A DNA stretch of 12,686 nt from Rhodoferax sp. (GCA_021737905.1 JAIPDA010000045.1:1-12686); one strand, 5' to 3'; positions 1 through 8,784 are shown, numbered from the stretch's first letter. The notes: generated from the letters alone by a model not told the origin. Numbers and translations are program-made.

Positions 1-572
1 CCGTTTTCTTTGGCCAATGCGCATTTGGCGTCTGAGCCTGCCGTTCCTATCAGCTGCAAGCCCATGGCACGCGCCCACTGGCAGGCGATCAGGCCCACGC
101 CGCCGGCGGCGGCATGAAACAACACAAAGTCACCGGCCTTGAGACCACCCTGCGGCTGCGTGCCTTTGAGCAGGTACTGCACGGTCAGGCCCTTGAGCAT
201 CATGGCCGCGCCGGTTTCAAAGGAAATGGCGTCCGGCAGTTTGCACACGCACTTGGCCGGCATCACGCGCAGTTCGCAGTAGCTGCCCGGCGGCTGGCTG
301 GCGTAGGCGGCGCGGTCGCCCACCTTCAAGTGGGTCACGCCCTCGCCGACGGCCTCGATCACGCCCGAGGCTTCCATGCCCATTTGCAGCGGCATGGGCA
401 GCGGATACAGGCCGGCACGCTGGTAAACGTCGATGTAGTTCAAACCCACGGCCTTGTGGCGGATGCGGATCTCGCCCGGGCCGGGCTCACCTACCGTGAC
501 ATCGACCAACTTGAGTTTGTCGGGGCCGCCGTGTTCGTCGATACGTACGGCGCGCGAGGTGTGTGTGCTCAT
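1..572 (-). CDS. qor: NADPH:quinone oxidoreductase, zinc-independent MDR family (C-terminus beyond window)
   Basis: Cytosolic medium-chain reductase predicted to reduce quinones with NADPH. The window holds the first 190 residues; the rest lies beyond position 1. Visible in the sequence: a GroES-like N-terminal half with NYIDVYQRAGLY (residues 45-56), the segment around GMEASGVIEAVG (65-76), and the start of the Rossmann domain with the glycine motif AAAGGVG (154-160). The cysteine/histidine zinc ligands of alcohol dehydrogenases are absent at the expected places, which fits the quinone oxidoreductase branch. The ATG at 572 was chosen because AAGGAA lies at a normal distance upstream. The gene diverges from the EamA transporter across a 96-base gap. 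Family assignment is secure; the exact substrate (quinone, or another enone or aldehyde) is inferred. Confidence 0.93.
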   Translation of the reverse strand, partial: MSTHTSRAVRIDEHGGPDKLKLVDVTVGEPGPGEIRIRHKAVGLNYIDVYQRAGLYPLPMPLQMGMEASGVIEAVGEGVTHLKVGDRAAYASQPPGSYCELRVMPAKCVCKLPDAISFETGAAMMLKGLTVQYLLKGTQPQGGLKAGDFVLFHAAAGGVGLIACQWARAMGLQLIGTAGSDAKCALAKEN

Positions 573-653
573 TTTTTCTGTTCCTTAAATTGCTAAAAGA
601 CGCAGTTTAGGCCAAGCCCGACAGGCACGCAGGGCCAGACCTGCCCCGGCTCT

Positions 654-662
654 TGTTACAGT
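654..662 (+). promoter_or_regulatory. Candidate extended -10 element (TGTTACAGT) for the EamA transporter gene
   Basis: TG-T-TACAGT matches the extended -10 pattern TGnTAnnnT and ends six bases before the ATG at 669. Transcription from it would begin at or next to the start codon, giving a leaderless mRNA. The bases just before the ATG offer no well-placed Shine-Dalgarno. No good -35 hexamer is visible. This is inference from sequence pattern only. Confidence 0.35.
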
Positions 663-668
663 GCAGGC

Positions 669-1577
669 ATGACCCGCCGCCTCAGCACCTCGACCATTAT
701 GTTGCTCAGCATTGCACCTTTGATGTGGGCCAGCAATGCCGTGATCGGTCGCATGATCAACGATCTGGTGCCGCCCATGACGCTGAACTTCTTGCGTTGG
801 CTGCTGGCTTTTTTGGTGCTGCTGCCGCTGGCGCACAGGGTTTTGCACCGGGACAGTCTGATGTGGCGTCATTGGCGTCGTTTTGCCCTGCTGGGTCTGC
901 TCAGTGTCGGAGCCTACAACTCGCTGCAATACCTGGCGCTGCACACCTCCACCGCCATGAACGTGACGCTGGTGGCCTCCAGCATTCCGATCTGGATGCT
1001 GGGCCTGGGCTGGCTATTGCACGGTGAAAAAATTTCGCCCCGACAGGCCTGGGGGGCGGTGCTGTCCATTGGCGGCGTGCTGATTGTGCTCAGCCGGGGC
1101 GATGCGGCAGTTTTGATGCAAATGCGCCTGGTGCCCGGCGACTTTTACGTGTTGTTGGCCACTGCAGCCTGGGCCGGCTACAGCTGGATGCTGGCCAGGC
1201 CCACCGAGCCGCCGTCGATACGGCAGGACTGGGTGTCTTTTTTGTTGGCGCAGATTTTCTTCGGTCTGCTCTGGTCTGGTCTTTTTGTCGCCGGCGAATG
1301 GGCTTTGACACCGGCGCGCATTCAATGGAGCTGGCCGGTGGTGGCTGCGATGATCTACATCACGCTCGGGCCGGCCTTGCTGGCCTACCGCGCATGGAGC
1401 GCAGGCATCCAGCGGGCGGGGCCGGCCGTGGCCAGCTTTTTCTCGAACCTGACGCCGCTCTTTGCAGCCCTTATGTCGACGATTTTTTTAGGCGAGTGGC
1501 CCAGCACTTACCACGCGCTGGCCTTCGGGCTGATTGTCGGCGGCATTGTGGTGTCATCGCGCCGCCAGGGCGCCTAG
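669..1577 (+). CDS. EamA/DMT-superfamily transporter
   Basis: Predicted inner-membrane permease of 302 residues, the usual length for ten-helix drug/metabolite transporters built from two EamA repeats. The first repeat runs from about residue 10 to 140, with the family-typical WASNAVIGRMI near the N-terminus and LRWLLAFLVLLPL in the second helix. The segment around ALHTSTAMNVTLVASSIP marks the third and fourth helices. The second repeat covers about 155-298 and contains AWAGYSWML and SFFSNLTPLFAALMS followed by the FLGEW motif. EamA proteins generally export amino acids or other small metabolites; the substrate cannot be read from sequence. The ATG at 669 lacks a good Shine-Dalgarno but lies just after a possible extended -10. 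It converges on the SDR gene, with stops only 12 bases apart and no obvious terminator hairpin between them. Confidence 0.92.
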   Translation: MTRRLSTSTIMLLSIAPLMWASNAVIGRMINDLVPPMTLNFLRWLLAFLVLLPLAHRVLHRDSLMWRHWRRFALLGLLSVGAYNSLQYLALHTSTAMNVTLVASSIPIWMLGLGWLLHGEKISPRQAWGAVLSIGGVLIVLSRGDAAVLMQMRLVPGDFYVLLATAAWAGYSWMLARPTEPPSIRQDWVSFLLAQIFFGLLWSGLFVAGEWALTPARIQWSWPVVAAMIYITLGPALLAYRAWSAGIQRAGPAVASFFSNLTPLFAALMSTIFLGEWPSTYHALAFGLIVGGIVVSSRRQGA

Positions 1578-1589
1578 GCTGCCTCCAGC

Positions 1590-2384
1590 TCAGTAAGTGC
1601 CGGGGTAAGCGCCGCCGTCGGCCAGCACGTTCTGCCCGGTCATGTAGGCCGCATGCGTGCTGCACAAAAAGGCGCAGATCGCGCCAAATTCTTCTGCCGT
1701 GCCAAAGCGCTGAGCCGGAATGCTTTTGCGCCGGGCTTCGGCCACGGCGCCAATGCTTTGACCGGTTTTTTGCGCGGCACCCGCCATGGTGCCGCGCAGG
1801 CGGTCGGTGTCAAAAGCGCCGGGCAACAAAGAGTTGATGGTCACACCCTGCCCCGCCAATTTGCTGCGCGAAACACCCGCCACAAAGCCGGTGAGGCCGC
1901 TGCGTGCGCCGTTGCTCAAGCCCAGAATATCGATAGGCGCTTTGACCGCGCTGGAGGTGATGTTGACGATGCGGCCAAAGCCGCGCGCGGCCATGCCGTC
2001 CACCGTGGCCTTGATCAGCTCAATCGGTGTGAGCATGTTGGCGTCCACCGCCTTGATCCATGTATCGCGGTCCCACTGACGGAAGTCACCGGGTGGCGGG
2101 CCACCGGCGTTGGTGATGACGATGTCGAAGTCCTGGCGCAGTTTGAACACCGCAGCGCGGCCTTCGGTGCTGGTGATGTCCGCCGCCACGTGCAGCACCT
2201 CGGTGCCAGCAGGGCGGGCCGGATCGGCCATCAGCCGGCCGGCAGCGGCTTGCAAAACCTCGGCGCCACGCGCCACGATGATCACATGCACACCCTCGCG
2301 CACCAGCGCCTGCGCGCAACCAAAGCCCAAGCCCTTGCTGGCGCCGCACACCAGCGCCCATCTGCCTTTGATACCCAAGTCCAT
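1590..2384 (-). CDS. SDR-family protein of the BKR-like subgroup with non-canonical active site
   Basis: Rossmann-fold protein of 264 residues, related to 3-oxoacyl-ACP reductases. Seen: a modified cofactor motif CGASKGLG (13-20), where the usual first Thr is Cys; TNAGG (91-95); NITSS (141-145) carrying the Ser of the SDR triad; and PGAFDTDR (188-195). Where classical SDRs carry Tyr-x3-Lys, this one reads LSNGARSGL (156-164), so the catalytic Tyr and Lys appear as Ser157 and Arg161. From family knowledge, a BKR-like SDR subgroup shares these departures, so this is probably a conserved variant and not a decayed gene. The ATG at 2384 was preferred over a start 13 codons upstream because AAGGAA sits just before it. 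Only one base separates it from the stop of the upstream EamA gene, so translational coupling is likely. Reaction unknown. Confidence 0.9.
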   Translation of the reverse strand: MDLGIKGRWALVCGASKGLGFGCAQALVREGVHVIIVARGAEVLQAAAGRLMADPARPAGTEVLHVAADITSTEGRAAVFKLRQDFDIVITNAGGPPPGDFRQWDRDTWIKAVDANMLTPIELIKATVDGMAARGFGRIVNITSSAVKAPIDILGLSNGARSGLTGFVAGVSRSKLAGQGVTINSLLPGAFDTDRLRGTMAGAAQKTGQSIGAVAEARRKSIPAQRFGTAEEFGAICAFLCSTHAAYMTGQNVLADGGAYPGTY

Positions 2385-2385
2385 G

Positions 2386-3294
2386 TCAATTTCCTTTAGA
2401 TTGCGAAGTCCGCGTGAACACATAAATACCGGCCAGCACCAGGGCTGTGCCCGCAGCCACCCACATCGTGAAGGGCTCGCCCAGAATCAGCACGCCCATG
2501 GCGATGGTGGACATGGGGCCGATCATGCCGGTTTGAGCCGTCAGCCCGGGGCCGATGCGCTCGATGGCCATCATCACCATCAGCACCGGCGCCACGGTGC
2601 AGGCCGCCGCATTGGCAAGCGACAGCCACATCACCTGCGGCGCCACAGCCTCCAGCGACAAGGGCCGCAGCAGCGCGAACTGCACAATGCAGCACAGGCA
2701 AGCCACAGTGCCTGTCAGACCCACCAGGCGCTGCGAGCCCAGCCGCTTGACCAGCTCACCGCTGTACACCAGGTACAGCGCGTAAGTGACGGCACTTAAA
2801 AAAACCAGCAAGGCGCCCCAGGCCGCGTCGGCGCCTTGTATTGTCATTTCATGACCAAAAACCAGCACCACACCGGCGTAACTGATGCCCATGCCCAGGG
2901 CCTGTAGACGACTGGCACGGCGGCTGTAAATCAACCAACCGAGCAAGAGCACCAGCGTCGGGTTCAGGTACAAAATCAAGCGCTCGAGCGAAGCGCTGAC
3001 ATATTGCAAGCCCAAAAAGTCCAAAAAGCTCGACAGGTAGTAACCCACAAAACCCAGGCCCAGCACACCCAGAGCGTCACGCAGGGACAGTGGCGGCTTG
3101 CCCCGGCTGGCCCACCAGGCCAAGAGCGCAAACACGGGCAAGGCAAACAGCATGCGCAGCATGATCAGCGTGACCGGATCCACGCCGTAGCGATAAGCCA
3201 GTTTGACAATGATGGCTTTACCGCTGAAGGCAAAGGCGCCCAGTACCGCCAGTGTGATGCCAGCCACAAACTGCGGCGACTTGCCCTCCATCAC
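2386..3294 (-). CDS. EamA/DMT-superfamily transporter (second copy)
   Basis: Predicted ten-helix inner-membrane exporter of about 301-302 residues, with two EamA repeats. Repeat one includes GAFAFSGKAIIVKLAYRYG and LRMLFALPVF, then the typical LERLILYLNPTLVLLLGWL. Repeat two contains AVTYALYLVYSGELV, the segment IERIGPGLTAQTGMIGP, and LGEPFT before the last helix, which ends in GIYVF. It is clearly divergent from the EamA protein at 669-1577, so this is not a recent duplication. The start is either GTG (3294) or the adjacent ATG (3291); AAGG lies 8 bases before the GTG and 11 before the ATG, so I list the GTG. It follows the gamma-glutamyltransferase gene by 43 bases and abuts the SDR gene by one base, which suggests a three-gene unit. 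Substrate unknown; an amino acid or a product of the neighbouring hydrolase is a plausible inference. Confidence 0.9.
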   Translation of the reverse strand: MMEGKSPQFVAGITLAVLGAFAFSGKAIIVKLAYRYGVDPVTLIMLRMLFALPVFALLAWWASRGKPPLSLRDALGVLGLGFVGYYLSSFLDFLGLQYVSASLERLILYLNPTLVLLLGWLIYSRRASRLQALGMGISYAGVVLVFGHEMTIQGADAAWGALLVFLSAVTYALYLVYSGELVKRLGSQRLVGLTGTVACLCCIVQFALLRPLSLEAVAPQVMWLSLANAAACTVAPVLMVMMAIERIGPGLTAQTGMIGPMSTIAMGVLILGEPFTMWVAAGTALVLAGIYVFTRTSQSKGN

Positions 3295-3337
3295 CAGCGC
3301 CGCCTTAAAAGCACAGGGCCAGGAGCTTGTCTTTTCA

Positions 3338-4948
<1,611 letters not shown>

Positions 4949-4968
4949 ACGTCAATTGTGCAATGGAT

Positions 4969-4999
4969 AAAAAAAAAGGCGCCCGAAAGCGCCGTTTTT
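4969..4999 (-). terminator. Intrinsic terminator after tctA, possibly bidirectional
   Basis: On the minus strand a GC-rich 5-bp stem (GGCGC/GCGCC, arms at 4989-4993 and 4978-4982, six-base loop) is followed by nine consecutive T (4977 down to 4969). It begins 23 bases after the tctA stop. On the plus strand the same stem is followed by G and five T, so it might also work the other way. Its T-tract ends only about 20 bases before the gamma-glutamyltransferase start codon. Confidence 0.75.
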
Positions 5000-5015
5000 A
5001 CTCAGGCGGCGCGTT

Positions 5016-6530
5016 TCAATCTTCGACAAAAGCCTCTTCACGCTTGTTTTTGATGGACGGCAGCAGCACGATCACCAGCAAAAACACACCAGCAGCCAAC
5101 AGGCTGGCTGACAGCGGACGCGTGACAAACACGCTCCAGTCACCGCGAGACAAGAGCAGCGCGCGGCGCAGGTTTTCTTCCATCATGGGCCCCAGAATGA
5201 AACCTAGCAGCAATGGTGCGGGCTCACAACCGAGCTTGACGAACACGTAGCCCACCACACCAAACAAGCCGACCATCCACACATCCCAGGTATTGTTGTT
5301 GGTCGAGAACACGCCGATCGCGCAGAACAGCACAATGGCCGGGAACAAAAAGCGGTATGGCACCGTCAAGAGCTTGATCCAGATGCCGATGAGCGGCAGG
5401 TTCAAGATCACCAGCATGGCGTTGCCGATCCACATCGAAGCGATCAAACCCCAGAACAGCTCGGGGTTGCTGGTCATGACCTGCGGGCCGGGCTGGATGT
5501 TGTGGATCGTCATGGCGCCCACCATCAAGGCCATCACGGCATTGGGCGGAATGCCCAGCGTCAGCAAGGGTATGAAGGAGGTTTGCGAGCCCGCATTGTT
5601 GGCCGACTCAGGCGCTGCAATACCGCGGATATTGCCCTGGCCAAAGGGGATTTCGCCGGGCTTGGTACCGATTTTCTTTTCCAGGGCATAAGCAGCAAAA
5701 GCCGACAGCAAAGCGCCGCCACCGGGCAAAATACCCAGCGAGCTGCCAAGCATGGTGCCGCGCAGCACAGCCGGCGCCATTTTTTTGAAGTCGTCCTTGG
5801 TGGGGAACAAACCCGTGACCTTGGCCGTGAAGACTTCACGGTCGTCTTCAGGCTTGGCCAGGTTGGAGATGATCTCGCCGTAACCGAAAACGCCCATGGC
5901 AATCACCACAAAGCCAAGGCCGTCGGTGAGCTCTGGAATGTCAAAGCTGAAACGCGCCACGCCAGAGTTCACGTCGGTGCCGATCAGGCCCAGCAACAAA
6001 CCCAGCACGATCATGCCAATCGCCTTGAGCAGCGAACCCGAAGCCAGCACCACAGCGCCGATCAGGCCCAGCACCATCAGGGCAAAGTATTCAGCAGGGC
6101 CGAATTTAAAAGCCAGCTCGGTCAGCGGGGGCGCAAAGGCCGCCAGAATCAGGGTGCCCACGCAACCGGCGAAGAAAGAACCAATACCGGCAGCAGCCAG
6201 GGCGGGCCCGGCTCGACCCTTTCGGGCCATCTGGTAGCCGTCAATACAGGTCACCACTGAAGACGATTCACCCGGCAGGTTGACCAGAATGGCGGTGGTC
6301 GAGCCCCCATACTGGGCGCCGTAGTAAATACCGGCCAGCATGATGAGTGCCGACACGGGAGGCAAGGCGTAAGTGGCCGGCAACAGCATGGCGATGGTGG
6401 CCACAGGTCCGATGCCGGGCAAGACACCAATGAGCGTGCCCAGCACGCAACCGATGAAAGCGTACAGCAGGTTGATGGGCGTGAACGCCACACCAAAACC
6501 CAGCGAAAGATTTGCAATCAATAGTTCCAT
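5016..6530 (-). CDS. tctA: Tripartite tricarboxylate transporter, large membrane subunit TctA
   Basis: Inner-membrane permease of 504 residues, the standard length for TctA. In TTT systems TctA and TctB form the channel, and a periplasmic TctC protein delivers citrate or other carboxylates. Seen: LPGIGP (37-42), YGGSTTAILVNLPGE (74-88), DGYQMARKG (97-105), the second-half counterpart LPGGGALLSAFAAYALEKK (268-286), APESANNAGSQTSFIP (306-321), and about ten to twelve hydrophobic segments. The pairing of the two glycine/proline-rich loops reflects the internal repeat of the family. The ATG at 6530 has AAGGA nine bases upstream, overlapping the tctB stop codon. The gene follows tctB by 12 bases and ends before a strong terminator. 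The substrate is not predictable here because tctC is missing from the window. Confidence 0.97.
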   Translation of the reverse strand: MELLIANLSLGFGVAFTPINLLYAFIGCVLGTLIGVLPGIGPVATIAMLLPATYALPPVSALIMLAGIYYGAQYGGSTTAILVNLPGESSSVVTCIDGYQMARKGRAGPALAAAGIGSFFAGCVGTLILAAFAPPLTELAFKFGPAEYFALMVLGLIGAVVLASGSLLKAIGMIVLGLLLGLIGTDVNSGVARFSFDIPELTDGLGFVVIAMGVFGYGEIISNLAKPEDDREVFTAKVTGLFPTKDDFKKMAPAVLRGTMLGSSLGILPGGGALLSAFAAYALEKKIGTKPGEIPFGQGNIRGIAAPESANNAGSQTSFIPLLTLGIPPNAVMALMVGAMTIHNIQPGPQVMTSNPELFWGLIASMWIGNAMLVILNLPLIGIWIKLLTVPYRFLFPAIVLFCAIGVFSTNNNTWDVWMVGLFGVVGYVFVKLGCEPAPLLLGFILGPMMEENLRRALLLSRGDWSVFVTRPLSASLLAAGVFLLVIVLLPSIKNKREEAFVED

Positions 6531-6542
6531 GTTCTTGTGTCC

Positions 6543-7031
6543 TTAGCCGGTGATGAAAGCAGGCCAGACCGGGAACTGCAGCTTGAGAAGTTTCACAAAA
6601 GCCACATAGCTGATGACAGCCAGGCTGGTGGCAAGGATGAAGGTGGTTTTAAACTTCCAACCGGCTGAAGCCATGCTGGCCACAAAGGTCAGTACATAAA
6701 TGCCAAAGATCATGCCCATGGCGGGCAGCTTGATGGAGGGCAGCCCCCCCAGACAAACGCCAAAAAGCAGGTTGGCTGCGATGATAAAAACCAGCGGCTT
6801 AAAAGCCCATTCGCCGATCTTGTCGCCACCTTCCCGTTTAACGACCAGCGCGTTGAAGGTGATGACGGCGCCCAGAACGGCCAACATCACGCCCAGCATG
6901 AGGGGGAAGTAACCCGGCCCCATGCGGGCGCCGGTGCCCAAAGAGTACTTGGTGGCGCCCAAAGCAAAAGCCAAGCCGACGCCCATGAACATGAGCCCGG
7001 AAACAAAGTCTTTTTGACTTTTTATATTCAC
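6543..7031 (-). CDS. tctB: Tripartite tricarboxylate transporter, small membrane subunit TctB
   Basis: Small four- or five-helix membrane protein that partners TctA in proton/sodium-driven carboxylate uptake. Seen: the N-terminal KSQKDFVSGLMFMGVGLAF followed by the signature LGTGARMGPGYFP (31-43), then hydrophobic segments at about 42-63, 78-94, 102-120 and 128-148. I chose the GTG at 7031 (162 residues) over the ATG at 7076. AGGGGA lies six bases before the GTG, the protein then begins MNIKSQKDF like other TctB proteins, and the 15 extra residues of the longer form look non-conserved. tctA begins 12 bases after this gene's stop, with its Shine-Dalgarno over that stop. The upstream neighbour is a spermidine-synthase-like gene and not tctC, which is unusual. 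Confidence 0.93.
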   Translation of the reverse strand: MNIKSQKDFVSGLMFMGVGLAFALGATKYSLGTGARMGPGYFPLMLGVMLAVLGAVITFNALVVKREGGDKIGEWAFKPLVFIIAANLLFGVCLGGLPSIKLPAMGMIFGIYVLTFVASMASAGWKFKTTFILATSLAVISYVAFVKLLKLQFPVWPAFITG

Positions 7032-7104
7032 GGATGGTCCCCTGAAATTGATAGAACTTTTGGATTGTGCCTGCAAATATAAGCCCCGAGCATGTGGCTT
7101 TCAC

Positions 7105-7878
7105 CTATCCAAGCAGCGGTTTGAACAACCTGAGCCACTTACATGCGGGTAAACCCCAGCGCGACTCCACCGCCTCGGCCCGCTGCTGCAAAATGGCGCG
7201 GCCCGGTCGGCTGCCATGGCGCTGCGCTGCCACCACGGCGTTGCCTTCACGGGTGGGCTTGAAAACCCACACCGACTCAGCCCCGAAGACGTCGGCTATT
7301 TTGTCCAGCGAACTCTCAAAGCTCGCATCGCGGCCAAACAAGTTGACGGTCATCATGCCCTCGTCCGTCAGCAGCCGGCGGCAGTCAGCATAAAAGGCGG
7401 CACTGTCGAGCACTGGTGCGGCGGCCTCATGGTCGTACAGGTCCACCTGCAAAGCGTCCACGCTGCCCAGATAGCTTTCTTTTTTGACCTCTTTGGCCGC
7501 ATCAGCCAGCACCACGTGCAAGCGGGTGTCGTCGGCCGGCAACTTGAACCACAAGCGGCAAGCAGCCAGCACCTGCGGGTTGATCTCAATGGCAGTGCTG
7601 CGCATGCGCAGTTTTTTGTAACAAAACTTGGTCAGCGCCGCAGAGCCCAAGCCCAGCTGCATGCTGTGCAGTCCGGCTACCGCCTGCGGCTCCACAAACA
7701 AGAGCCAGACCATCATGCGCTGTACATATTCAAGTTGAATATCAAAGGGCGCGTCCATCAACATCGAGCCTTGCACCCATTCCGTGCCCAAATGCAAAAA
7801 CCGAATGTCTCCGCAGTCAGAAAAATTGACCTCTGGTAAATCGCCGGCAGCGCCAGAACCAACTAAATTGCGAGCCAT
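7105..7878 (-). CDS. Spermidine-synthase-like class I methyltransferase-fold protein
   Basis: Predicted cytosolic protein of 257 residues with the Rossmann-type fold shared by aminopropyltransferases and SAM methyltransferases. Seen: a nucleotide-binding strand-loop MQLGLGSAALTKF (73-85), the acidic residue of AIEINPQV (96-103) expected to hold the ribose, ADAAKEV (125-131), and DALQVDLYDHEA (141-152). The last of these sits where spermidine synthases have their catalytic Asp. The canonical GGGDG of SpeE is replaced by LGLGS, so aminopropyl transfer to putrescine is doubtful. Databases often call such proteins spermidine synthase. The ATG at 7878 has AGGAAA upstream. It follows tatD by 66 bases containing two inverted repeats. 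No partner gene of polyamine synthesis (such as speD) is visible. Confidence 0.82.
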   Translation of the reverse strand: MARNLVGSGAAGDLPEVNFSDCGDIRFLHLGTEWVQGSMLMDAPFDIQLEYVQRMMVWLLFVEPQAVAGLHSMQLGLGSAALTKFCYKKLRMRSTAIEINPQVLAACRLWFKLPADDTRLHVVLADAAKEVKKESYLGSVDALQVDLYDHEAAAPVLDSAAFYADCRRLLTDEGMMTVNLFGRDASFESSLDKIADVFGAESVWVFKPTREGNAVVAAQRHGSRPGRAILQQRAEAVESRWGLPACKWLRLFKPLLG

Positions 7879-7901
7879 TAGATCGTTTCCTGTGTTTTCA
7901 A

Positions 7902-7917
7902 AGCCCGACGTCGGGCT
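7902..7917 (-). terminator. Perfect 16-base palindrome; possible terminator of tatD or operator
   Basis: AGCCCGACGTCGGGCT is a perfect self-complementary 16-mer, 28 bases after the tatD stop and 24 bases before the start of the spermidine-synthase-like gene. On the minus strand it is followed by TTTGAAAA, a poor T-tract, so as a terminator it would be weak. It could also be a protein-binding site for the downstream gene. Function is undecided. Confidence 0.45.
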
Positions 7918-7932
7918 AGCCAGGCTGCACTA

Positions 7933-7950
7933 TTGTGACCCCTGTCACAA
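7933..7950. promoter_or_regulatory. CRP/FNR-type palindrome TTGTGAC-N4-GTCACAA over the tatD stop codon
   Basis: Seven-base perfect arms with a four-base spacer fit the CRP consensus TGTGA-N6-TCACA exactly. The site includes the tatD stop codon (7945-7947) and lies 55-72 bases upstream of the spermidine-synthase-like start codon, a reasonable place for a class II activator site. It may instead be an RNA hairpin at the 3' end of tatD. No convincing -10 was found for the downstream gene, so this remains tentative. Confidence 0.4.
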
Positions 7951-8784
7951 CTGGCTCAAACGCGGCAAAGCCGCCAGCGCATTGGCGGTGCAAGCCCGGG
8001 CCAGCGCCTCGATGGGCATGCCGCGCAAAGCGGCCAGCACCTGGGCCATGCGCGGCAACTCAGCCGGCTCATTGCGGCCCTGAACTGCACCGGCGGCCCT
8101 GGCCTGTGCGCTTTGGTAAAGCCACTGCGGGGGTATGTCGGGTGCATCGGTTTCCAGCACCAGCGCCTGGAGTGGCAACTCGGTGGCCAGTTGCCTGATC
8201 TGCCGCGCCGCCTCAAAACTCATGGCCCCACCAAAACCCAGCTTCAAGCCCAGGTCGATGAAGGCCTGGGCCTGCTGCGCACTGCCGTTAAAAGCATGGG
8301 CAATGCCGTGCCAGCCGCCGGGTGGCGCGAGCTCACGCAAATGCTTGAGCAGCCGGTCGGCCGAGCGCCGGACATGCAAGATCACCGGCAGCCCATGCCG
8401 GCGCGCCAGCAACAGCTGCGCGCGGTAAAACATCTCCTGCTTTTCCCGCAAAGGGCTCAGCTGCAACTCCGGCACAAAAAAATCCAGCCCGATCTCGCCG
8501 ACCGCCACCAGCCGCGAATCGTCCATCCGCAGCGTCAGTTCGGCGTCCAGCGTGGCCAGGTCGGCATCGACTGACTGCGCCACGCACAAAGGGTGAATGC
8601 CCAGCGCATAGGCATCCCCATTTTGGTGCGCCAGCTCGCGCACCGCCTGAAAATTGCTCACCGCCACGCCCGGTATCACCAGGCGCTGCACGCCGGCCTG
8701 CTGCGCCCGCGCACGCACGGCCGGGGCATCGGCACTGAACTCGGCCGCGTCCAGGTGGCAATGGGTGTCTATCCATGAATTCAT
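7945..8784 (-). CDS. tatD: TatD-family metal-dependent hydrolase / DNase
   Basis: Cytosolic TIM-barrel metallohydrolase of 279 residues, close to the family norm of about 260. TatD proteins act as 3'-5' exonucleases on DNA and RNA. All metal-ligand motifs are visible: DTHCHLD (6-12, His8 and His10), GEIGLDF (96-102, Glu97), ILHVRR (135-140, His137), IAHAFNGS (161-168, His163) and LETDAPDI (210-217, Asp213). The protein should therefore be active. The ATG at 8784 gives the usual very short lead before the HxH motif, although its Shine-Dalgarno is weak. It follows the BatA-like gene by 55 bases with no terminator seen, so co-transcription is possible. Whether it belongs to the general tatD/ycfH/yjjV group or a narrower branch cannot be settled here. 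Confidence 0.95.
   Translation of the reverse strand: MNSWIDTHCHLDAAEFSADAPAVRARAQQAGVQRLVIPGVAVSNFQAVRELAHQNGDAYALGIHPLCVAQSVDADLATLDAELTLRMDDSRLVAVGEIGLDFFVPELQLSPLREKQEMFYRAQLLLARRHGLPVILHVRRSADRLLKHLRELAPPGGWHGIAHAFNGSAQQAQAFIDLGLKLGFGGAMSFEAARQIRQLATELPLQALVLETDAPDIPPQWLYQSAQARAAGAVQGRNEPAELPRMAQVLAALRGMPIEALARACTANALAALPRLSQL

Noticed and set aside
1653..2399. A 248-codon plus-strand open frame opposite the SDR gene
   Set aside because: Its translation is low in recognisable structure, while the opposite strand encodes a full SDR with motifs and a good ribosome binding site.
669..3294. The two EamA genes as a recent duplication
   Set aside because: They share only family-level features; their protein sequences differ throughout and they are on opposite strands with different contexts.
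5502..6260. A 252-codon plus-strand open frame opposite tctA
   Set aside because: Gln/His/Arg-rich composition typical of the reverse complement of a membrane protein gene; tctA is unambiguous.
7032..7104. Possible tctB promoter (TTGGAT with TTATAT)
   Set aside because: The spacing between the two hexamers is about 24 bases, too long for a standard promoter, and no better pair was found in this gap.
7216..7839. A 207-codon plus-strand open frame opposite the spermidine-synthase-like gene
   Set aside because: No domain or motif is visible, and the opposite frame has a methyltransferase-like core and a good start.
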